DNA of 64,000 nucleotides from contig CP136064.1 of assembly GCA_032622095.1 (NCBI GenBank), positions 180,020,011 through 180,084,010 on the forward strand, in the 5' to 3' direction. Origin of the DNA: Siphonodentalium dalli. Taxonomy: Eukaryota > Mollusca > Scaphopoda > Gadilida > Siphonodentaliidae. Shown here piece by piece: positions 56,041 through 64,000 of this stretch (positions are counted from its first letter, which is position 1; each line of letters begins with the position of its first letter). The translations under genes and the position numbers were made by a program. The notes beneath the pieces were generated by a model, which saw only the letters and a program-made list of their open reading frames with translations, searched no databases and was not told the DNA's origin.

Positions 56041-56336
56041 TCAACGGACAAAGAACAAGATCGTTATGGCCGTGGTGTCAGCTACATAATCAGCTCCCAA
56101 TACTCTCATAACTTTGAAGGCAGTTCTTCGTGATATTGTAGATAGGTGTTTGTGGAAACCGATTCAGATATTGGTAAGAAAATTATATTCAACGGAAAAA
56201 GAACAAGATCGTTATGGCCGTGGTGTCAGCTACATAATCAGCTCCCAATACTCTCATAACTTTGAAGGCAGTTCTTCGTGATATTGTAGATAGGTGTTTG
56301 TGGAAACCGATTCAGATATTGGTAAGAAAATTATAT
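56041..56336. repeat. Tandem duplication, two 148-bp copies
   Basis: 56041-56188 and 56189-56336 are almost identical; the only difference I see is ACA to AAA near the start. It follows directly on the copy 1 inverted-repeat element. Confidence 0.9.
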
Positions 56337-58936
56337 CTAACATCAGAAACACAAGGGCTTGAAATGGCACGAAATGTTACAAAATTATCGTAAAAATATG
56401 CTGAATAGCAATTGGGATCTGATGCTGATCGGGTTCCAATGAAAGGTTTAACAACTTCTATTGATGCTAAAAGTTGTAGCAGAGGTGTCAAAGCAGCGCA
56501 TTGTTGCATTGGAAAAGCCCCACCAGCAGATGATAAGCCAGCAGTCAAATTACCGTTCACCAAGCCTGCACATGGAAGACTTATCGGGGCATGTCGCAAG
56601 GCATTGTAGGATGCGAGAAAAGTGCTTGTCGCGTATACTTCAAAGTTTATACGTTGGAAGAGCTAAAGTTATTGTGGCCTAAATTAATTCCCTGTAGTTC
56701 CATTCCGAGGAAATCGTTCCAATATTGTGTTTTTTCAATGTTATGAATGTCTGAAGAATGTAAAATAAAATGATGTGAAGGAAGATGCATTTAAGGATCT
56801 AATACGTTGCCGACCGCAAATTATTGGACGAGAAGGAGAGGCTGTGCTATTTCGTTTTTTTTCCGGAGACGTTTGAAGTTTAATATTAGTACGTTGAGGT
56901 TTCTAACTGTTGGATATTTTGATCAAAGTTGGATGAGATGAGGTACCCCATCAACCCCCCCCCCCCCATGTGGCCATTGTGTTATGCTTGTGTTTTTCAG
57001 ATAAATGTTTTTGCTTTGGCTTTAAGAGATGAAGAAAGGAAATTTGGACAAATGTTTGGTATTTCTTAAATCTAGATATCAATTCATCTCATGGTGGTTT
57101 TTTTTTAAATATTTGCATCTATCAATTTAAACTGTTGTAAATACTTATACAACCATAAATGCAAGATAACTCACCAATCTGATCAAACTGATTTGATTTG
57201 AAGTATATACACAGTTCCTAAGGTTGTATGACACTTCAGATTATGCCTTTTTTTCATTCATAAACATGAAAGGGATTATTCTGGTGTATGCTTATATCCA
57301 CTTTAGTGATTAACTATTCATTTATCTGAGTTTGTAATGGCCACGTGTGTGAAAGGTAATTCTAATTATATTTTAGTTTGATTGACTTCACTTTGTTTTA
57401 TAGTGAAAATTAGAATCTACCTGTCAGGCTAAAATTTTGAAATTCCTTAACAATTGATTCCATCAAAATGCTCCATATCATAAATATATTATTTGGAAGT
57501 CAGTTTCTGTGCCACATATTTATATGAAACTTCTACCCATAATGTAGGAACTTCCATTGTTCGGTATAAAGGTGGTTTTAACGCCTAAAATGATTGAGAA
57601 TTTGAATCGATCCCTAACTTCAAATAGATTGTGTTTAAAGTAACACAACACTTTCTAAAATGTTTATCTCATAAAGTACAATAACCATAGACGAGATACA
57701 TTTCTGACCACTTTGAATAGACCTTGATTTTTTGGTAAAACTCTGTTTTTATGTATAAAATGAGCGAAATTTGGAATTGATCCCCAATTTCAAATCGACT
57801 GTGTTAAAAATAACACAATACTAACAAATATGATTGTCTCATAAAATTCAATAGCCGCCGTTGAGACATTTCTAATCATTTTGAACAAACATTGAGTTTT
57901 GGGTAAAACATTTTTATGTATAAAATCGGTTCCTAATTTAAAATAGTTAAGCTAGCTGGTGCTGGTCTTAAGTTAAAATGATTCGTGTTTTTGTCATTGA
58001 GTCCTCAGTCAATTTGGGCAGCCCTGAGAAGAACTGTATGATCACTTCCGACGACGCCGGGACAACACCTTGTTGTTGCCTGGTTAGCAAGGACATTTGG
58101 TTTAATGATTACAAACAGCAAATAGAGGAATCTTTGAAAGTAAAAATTGGCGGCAACCCGGGATTTTATGAATTATTAAGATTCTGTGAAATAAATTTTT
58201 CTATAGACGGATATGGTATATACGACACCTGGTATGAAGGATCGAATTAGTTCAGAGGATGGAACCGGTGAAAAGAAAAATGTAACAACCTATTATCTTA
58301 CAATGTTTTTTGGAAGTGTATGACCACTTCCGATTTGACAACCTAAACATGTAGATATTTTATTCGGCATTCTGCACAATGAAACCAGTAACTGTCCTCT
58401 TAATGAAGGCGACACCAGTGGACCAGTGCACATGCAAGACAATTTATTCTTGAAACTGACTGATTTTCTATAACTGTTCATTCTGGGGTGAAAATCTGTG
58501 TTCGAGGTATTACCCTCATTCAAATTGTGGCTTGATAAATATGGTAAAAACAAGAAAGGTAGATTATTCAAGAAAGGATATAGACAGTCAAACAATATTG
58601 CTAGTTGGTCGCAGCGGGAAGGATATGAGAGCAACCGCATAAAGGAAGTATTCCACGAAGGAAATGAAAGTGGTCTGCTTTGGTAAGTGCTCAAATCTTG
58701 GACCAAAGAGCGAGAGCCCGTCAGAGTAAAGAGGATACAAGCTTCTGAATTATGGTATCGACAGTGTAATTCTGTTCACCATAGCAGTTTTTCAACAGGA
58801 CAGTGTCACACTTATGTAATTTGTTCAGACTCTACCAACAAGAATAAGGATACTATCAAATTTTATGACAGGATTTCGGTTTCAGAATCATACAGATATA
58901 TCATATTTAATTACGTCCCAGCGTCAGAGTTTTAAA
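56337..58936. other. No recognised gene; degenerate tandem repeat at 57580-57960
   Basis: A repeat of about 183 bp ('atgtataaaat', 'aattgatccc-aatttcaaat', 'aacacaa', 'gacatttctaa') runs from 57580 to 57960. A 90-codon plus-strand frame at 57978-58250 (starting MIRVFVIESSVNLG) and two frames at 58498-58935 have no domain I recognise and no splice evidence, so I do not call them as genes. A C run lies at 56958-56967. Confidence 0.4.
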
Positions 58937-59036
58937 ATATGGGTATGGCCAAGACTCTGACGCTACTATCAAGTATGAATTTTGTATACAAAGGCTTGCA
59001 GATAACTAGGCATCATACTATCTAGAATCTCATCAG

Positions 59037-59290
59037 GTTTGAGTGAGAACATCTAGTCCATGTGCAGAGTGGTTCAATTCAACATTGAATCCGTTGATAT
59101 AATTAGCAGCAGTCGAATCTTTTGACGCGTGGGTCTCAGTGAGGCACAATACCGTCAGCATCTGGATACTATTATATCACGAGCAAGCAAATCCATGTTA
59201 TGTGGGAGTTTTCTGGCATTCATGTGACCACCAATTAATGTATCTTGGTCGGAAGAAGAAATGGGATGTTTCCATGAGCATCTGCCCGCA
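59037..59290 (-). pseudogene. Helitron-associated AP-type endonuclease fragment
   Basis: The minus-strand frames read MNARKLPHNMDLLARDII then, after a frameshift, LTVLCLTETHASKDSTAA and NYINGFNVELNHSAHGL. This is the start of an exonuclease-endonuclease-phosphatase domain, including the catalytic Glu of LTET. Such domains follow the helicase in some animal Helitrons (Helentron/Helitron2 types). The C-terminal part of the domain is not seen. Confidence 0.65.
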
Positions 59291-59781
59291 GGCTAATCAT
59301 TTCATTCTCGGCAGAAACACTAACACGTAGTTTGTCTTCAGAAATGTTAATAAGTTTCAGATTAGATCTAGAAGGACAGCGACTGAGGATAGTATATCTG
59401 TGTCCTTGTTGTATTGGAATCTTTTTTTGTCATCCTGGTAATATTTTTGCCTTAGGTCCCCAGCAATGTAGGGATAAGAACTCTCTTGACATATATGAAC
59501 GGTAATTCCAATATGCCAGCATTCCTGGATATTAAGTTCGTTTAATTGGCACAAAATTTTTTGGAGATAACAGAAAGCTAGCTGTAACTGCTGCAATAGG
59601 AACACAGTGGTATATGTTGCGTGGGCTGTTGGTTTTGTTTTTTGCTTCAATTTCACAATATTGGTTGTCAGGCTTGACATGGTAGTGCCTGCAAGTGGAT
59701 AGGTCCTATTGTTATGGAATGAAATAACAGTTCATGTTGCCACATTCACAAGTTTGTCAGCCATATCTATATTTTTCGTCA

Positions 59782-60851
59782 TCATGAATCGACACACAAC
59801 AGCTTTCCTGATGGTTCCTGGCAGACCAACAGTTTCATGCACGAGGGGATATTTTCAGATGTAATAATCAGACAAAAGACTGTGTGGGTGTATTTCTTGC
59901 TATCAGAAGTTGTGATGGTAACCATTGGAATGTTTAGATGGTTAGTCAAAAAGAGATGAATCCGTGTCCTATAAGGCATACATGCTTGTCATTTCTTCTT
60001 CGGTTTGTTCTCCAAGTCTTATCCGTGACAAAATTTCAGCAAATTCTGGATCTGAGCGCCCGTGAACAATTTGAGACAGTTCATGAAGCTTGAAATTCTG
60101 CTTCCCCAGTGATCTGTTTTTGAATGCGTCATAGCCAGTGGACAAATTCAAGAAACGTGGTCAGTCTCCTAATGAATTAAGTTGTAATAGTTCACCCACA
60201 GCCAATATAGACAATCCTGCAAACGGTCGATCAGGTCTCTCAAAAATCTCTCGCAATTTCCTATCCAGATCGTTGAGGGGCTGAGCTCCAAGCATGCTGA
60301 ATTCGTCAATTATGACAAGATTCAAGTAAACTTGCAAACACCTTATAGTATTCTGTTTTCCGCCGGTATTTTTGTTGACTTTCCTTTTCTCTTTAATGGG
60401 GAGAGAGAATATGCTGTGTGGACTGTCATGCCAACAATAATTATGTCTGCTTTTCCAGTTGTACCAATGCGCAGATCAGGTGGCATGCGTACAGCCCGTA
60501 GAACACACTGGTAAATGACGTTCAATGTATGACTTTCCTATACCACCACCACCACTCATACACATAGAATGACTTTGGTCCATGTTAAGTATTTCCTACT
60601 AAGCGTGTCTTTATATCCCAGTCACGGACAAAGTCAAATAGAAACATCTGTTCTTCATTCGGTGAACTAACAACATAAATTTGTTGACTTTCAGCCAGGA
60701 ATGTTTTTGTAATTGACAGAGAATTTACCAGGTCCTGTTTGACGAGATGGAGCTGCAAATAGTTGTTTGACACGTTATGGATTAAAGAAAGTGAATGGTG
60801 AAGGTTGCGTATAATCTGGATTCTGAAGATCATTCTCAACTTCTGAGGCAA
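59782..60851 (-). pseudogene. Helitron PIF1-type helicase, broken
   Basis: Going down from 60851: EEQMFLFDFVRDWDIKT (helicase start), MSGGGGIGKSYIERHL at about 60565 (Walker A with GKS), a block with RMPPDLRIGTTGKADIII at about 60480, LVIIDEFSMLGAQPLNDLDR at about 60310 (Walker B, DE kept), PFAGLSILAVGELLQL at about 60220, NRSLGKQNFKLHELSQIVHG, and SRIRLGEQTEEEMTSM at about 60000. A final piece with IHLFLTNHL ends near 59930. The domain order matches PIF1-family helicases. At least four frame changes make it non-functional. Confidence 0.8.
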
Positions 60852-61289
60852 CCTGGTTGTATATATCTTGGTTCAATTTTCAAGAACATTCACATCTTCA
60901 AACTCATCAACAAACTAAAACCTATCTTCATATGAACCATTAAACTTCAGTCAATCTTCACATCTTCAAGGTAGGTACAGAACCAGTAAGGGGTGGAAAT
61001 ACTTGAGTCGATCGGCCATTTTGGAAACAGTGGTAACGGTTGATAATTAAATTGCCTGTTACCTTTAATCAATGGTATCTCTCAGTTTGATTGCCTTGCT
61101 CGTGGGGTTATCAAAAACTTCCGTTTAGTCTTCTGAATCCATTGTAGTCTTGTTTGAATAGTGGAATCATAATACGCCAAACATGACTTGTCTCTTCCAG
61201 AGATGTCGATCGAGCTGCATAATTATCAATGATACTTGAAACATATTGTTAATTTCATCTTCTTTCAGATTCTGACGGACTGACAGCGG

Positions 61290-61525
61290 CTTAAGCAGTC
61301 GAGTTCTGTTTTACTCTCACTACGGCTCCATATTCTGAAACTGCTGTGGCTTTCAGGAAAACATCTCCTGTCAGACAATCTCTGCTTTTATCGGTTTAAC
61401 AGAAGCCTCTTTTGCAGCTATGTTCATCATCTCACTCATGTCTCTCTCTGGTTTGCACATATAGGTGAGTCAGGTTTTCAATGCATGCCCATATATTGGT
61501 TATGTAATGTATGTCCATTTTTGTA
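61290..61525 (-). pseudogene. Helitron Rep fragment 2
   Basis: Minus-strand frames read MDIHYITNIWACIENLTHLY at about 61515, then MSEMMNIAAKEASVKPIK and VFLKATAVSEYGAVVRV at about 61360. These fit the part of the Helitron Rep protein after its central region, where NMD.QYI and a GD.FL...VS.. phrase are usual. Two frame changes are present. Confidence 0.65.
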
Positions 61526-61531
61526 TTTTAT

Positions 61532-61902
61532 CAGACTGTTCTCGTCAAAATAAGCACAATACGGGTATATTGTGGGCGTCGCGTTTTAGGCCCATATAGA
61601 GCTTAATTTAGGAAAAACACGCTTTATATGAGCGCAAATTGTGTCTTGCAAAAATAACCTTGTATAGAGCTTATTTCATTTGAAATAAGCTCATATAGGC
61701 TCTATTTAATCTACTTTTTTTTTCATCAACACGACTTACCAGAGGAATGCTCTTTATAACGTGTGTTAACTACGTCCCGCGCCATTCAACAGATTGACGG
61801 GTATAAGTTCTGTGTGAGCTTATTTCAGAATCAAATAAGTCCAATACGAACCTATGTGGATATTCAGGTCCTATATGGACCTATTTTCATGAGGATGTGT
61901 TA
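61532..61902. mobile_element. Inverted-repeat element 'AATAGGTTCATAT', copy 2, inside Helitron Rep
   Basis: Starts CAGACTGTTCTCGTCAAAAT, as copy 1 starts CAGCCTGTTCTCCTGAAAAT. The right end is 'tatggacctattttcatgaggatgtgttaa'. ATTTTAT flanks it on both sides (61525-61531 and 61903-61909), a likely 7-bp target duplication. The interior has the palindromic 'gagcttatttcatttgaaataagctc'. It separates two Rep fragments. Confidence 0.75.
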
Positions 61903-61909
61903 ATTTTAT

Positions 61910-62056
61910 AGACCGTAAGAGGAGTGGATTGTCGTTGTTGATGTTAATCTCATTTAGTGAACGCTTCATAACCATGTTCAGCCTTTTCCGTGTCACCTCG
62001 AGAGTCGCATAGCAATCATCCTGGATAGAACATTTCTGAAGTTCATGTATTGTCAT
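61910..62056 (-). pseudogene. Helitron Rep fragment 1
   Basis: The frame reads CYATLEVTRKRLNMVMKRSL then NEININNDNPLLLRS. A phrase like NNYNPLLLR followed by ANMD is usual in Helitron Rep proteins, where it precedes the region carried by fragment 2. The frame then runs into the inverted-repeat element. Confidence 0.6.
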
Positions 62057-62409
62057 TTACCCCAGTGGAGACAAGTCAACCATGGTGGAGTATATATTTT
62101 GGAGGGTATTCACAGCCTTTCATTTCCACCTAGATTTTATTCTGTTGGAGGCATTGGAATTATGGTTTTCTCAGAAGGAGGGCATGCCACATTCTTGTTA
62201 ATTTGTATACGCACAAGTATGGTAATGTATCTGTATCTAAGACACCAGTTTATAGATAATATGAGCTTTGTGTTCGTAAGGAAGGTCGAGTGCCATATAC
62301 TATCAATGAACGGCACGACTGCACCATCTGAATCTTCACCCCGTGGGCATGAAACATCTTTTACACGGAATGCACCATGAACACAGTCTGGTTTACACTC
62401 TTTCATCTC

Positions 62410-62630
62410 TATCGTAATTGACAAACCCCATGCAGTGCCATCTACGTTATCACTGCGATATATCACTGCCGGTAGGATGGTACTTTGCGGACCGATACAT
62501 CCATCTAACGTATCGTCGGATCTATATTTAGTCACCTATTATCTTATTTTGACCACCATAGACAATTTTATTCATAAAACATAAGAACTAAGAACATGTA
62601 AGAAATCGTTACCAAATGGCCTTGTGGCTG
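62410..62630. repeat. Dispersed repeat, copy 2 (pair with 50025-50290)
   Basis: Same phrases as copy 1 ('ttgcggaccgatacatcc', 'cgtatcgtcgga', 'tagtcacctattatcttatt', 'acataagaactaagaac'). It borders the upstream side of the Helitron remnant. The minus-strand frame at 62137-62535 crosses it and is not supported. Confidence 0.7.
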
Positions 62631-64000
62631 TTGTATAGATGTTATCCTCAATCGAATGTGCTCCACTGTTTCGAATGGAATAACAAATAATTTTGACAAA
62701 ATATGTTATTTTCATAAATTAGATATTCAAATAGCGTCAATTTTATAAACGAATTACACACAGTGTCAAAAAATAAACACTCAAAAAATAAACACTCAAA
62801 CACAGTAAATATGACATGTTTACATAGCTCCACATGTCAACACCACTTTAGAAACAGGACCCGTTAACCAACAAACCATTTAACTTATGGATGGTTGATT
62901 GTATACCTGTATATATGTGGGATGGCCCATGTTTTTGTCGGCTATCACGATAACAATTTGTATGCATGGGAACTTTGAACACAATTCCAACCGATGTACC
63001 ATATCAATACACAACTGTTATATACTCTACATAATATTAAAGAGCGTTCACCATGTCATATGTATAGGTTTGTAATTAAATTACTTACTAACAACAGCCC
63101 TATATATCAATTATCATGACAAGTGTATGATGGACGTGTTGTCGTGTGATGTGTGGATGCTTGCTGCATGTTTGTCATTTGGACTGGGCTGCTTTTTGCA
63201 TGAGGATTTGTTTATCTATTATTTAATTTTAATACGGAATTATGGTTGCCGATGATCAAACAACGGGACCTCCCTTGATCAAGTAAACGAAATAACCTGT
63301 CACGATAGTGTGTGGATAATTCGATAATAAATTTTTTTCAGTGTTGGTATCTTTTAATAAGTATATAAATATTATGGTTTACATATGCATATACATGTTA
63401 AGCGCAATTATCTTACAAAGACGGGGGATCCGGACTGGGAAACTCGTGGTTAATAAATGTACAGTAACGACATGGAGACCTCACGGGTACTAAATTTACA
63501 GAAATGACCAGGGGGCCTCGCTTTTTTGATTATTTCTTTTTCACATAACTTTGATCATACAATGATTAAATTTAATATTATTATGAAATATAAATCATAA
63601 CACGAAATTTGTATGTGTTCTCTGGGTTTCTGCTATCTTTTATTTTCCTACTCTTCATGACTATATCAGAAACTGCCTATACAGCAGAGTGCTCTACCTA
63701 TCATTAGCTTATGTCAGCTTCCGGTGGGTAAGACATGGTACCTCTAATTGTGGACTCTTCTGCTATAGGGCATCCCCCCTTTACTCACATAATGTGGGTC
63801 ACACAAAGCTGCAATCATTGCCGTGATGTTTATGTCCAATAATGAGTCCCGAATAAATTAGTAAATATTTCGATTTGTGTGTAGTACAACCATTGTGTTC
63901 TCTGAAATGGCATAGTCGATGCATGTGGTTGCAATTTTAACCTTAGTTCATTGTTACATTCTTCCAATGGGGATAATGTGTGGATACTAACAGATTGATG
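62631..64000. other. No gene recognised
   Basis: AT-rich sequence with no open frame of interest. 'aaaaaataaacactc' is repeated in tandem near 62765-62800. Nothing else is seen. Confidence 0.5.

Larger units (their letters stand above)
58937..62400 (-). mobile_element. Decayed Helitron (Rep-helicase plus endonuclease)
   Basis: Minus-strand remnants occur in the order expected of an animal Helitron protein: Rep pieces (62056-61910 and 61525-61290), PIF1-type helicase (60851-59782) and an AP-type endonuclease (59290-59037). Helitrons move by rolling-circle replication without target duplication. Every part has stops or frameshifts. The Rep region is split by an inverted-repeat element (61532-61902). 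I could not identify the 5' TC or the 3' hairpin-CTRR end, so the boundaries are approximate. Confidence 0.75.

Noticed and set aside
57978-58250. 90-codon plus-strand ORF next to the Helitron
   Set aside because: It begins right after a degenerate tandem repeat and matches no domain I know. I mention it but do not call it a gene.

Overview
This looks like AT-rich nuclear DNA from an animal, most likely a marine invertebrate such as a bivalve mollusc. The evidence is indirect: no long intron-free gene series, no rRNA operon, long gene-poor stretches, many minisatellites, tRNA-headed SINEs, several kinds of broken LINE, a Helitron, and many short inverted-repeat elements. The mollusc assignment is inference and has not been tested by a search.

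Only one open reading frame looks like a host gene exon: 45592-46839 on the plus strand, a 415-residue basic, disordered protein that I do not recognise, just downstream of a plausible splice acceptor. Nearly everything else is mobile or repetitive DNA, much of it nested.

0-20 kb: tandem arrays (0.24-0.87, 4.4-5.1, 18.7-19.0 kb), a SINE (6.7-7.0 kb), a near-perfect 69-bp-arm hairpin (8.6 kb), and one minus-strand LINE whose pieces lie between 16.95 and 11.66 kb (PHD-finger ORF1, ORF1 C-terminus, endonuclease, start of reverse transcriptase). It is interrupted by a 746-bp element with TTAT duplications, by other repeats, and by a hAT-like element with poly-G tips and an 8-bp duplication.

20-30 kb: a composite A-B-A-U-B-A array (20606-23189) bounded by TTGA on both sides, then a 6-kb foldback element (23422-29388). 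The foldback arms are 23-bp tandem repeats. Its interior holds two LINE fragments and an ORF resembling the TDP-43 N-terminal domain.

30-45 kb: a repeat array rich in nuclear-receptor-type half-sites, split by a second poly-G hAT-like element (32074-32951) whose empty site is visible next door. A rearranged SINE duplication lies at 35-36 kb. A third poly-G element (37879-41996) surrounds a retroelement remnant with SGNH-hydrolase-like and GIY-YIG-like parts.

45-64 kb: the host-like exon, a second foldback element (47539-49371) with an 8-bp duplication and 16-bp tandem-repeat arms around a LINE tail, further inverted-repeat elements and degenerate arrays, and a decayed minus-strand Helitron (about 58.9-62.4 kb) with Rep, PIF1-type helicase and endonuclease remnants. 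A 371-bp inverted-repeat element interrupts its Rep region.

The main theme is nested insertion by inverted-repeat elements that enclose coding fragments. The best candidates for something undescribed are the poly-G-tipped hAT-like family and the two tandem-repeat-armed foldbacks.
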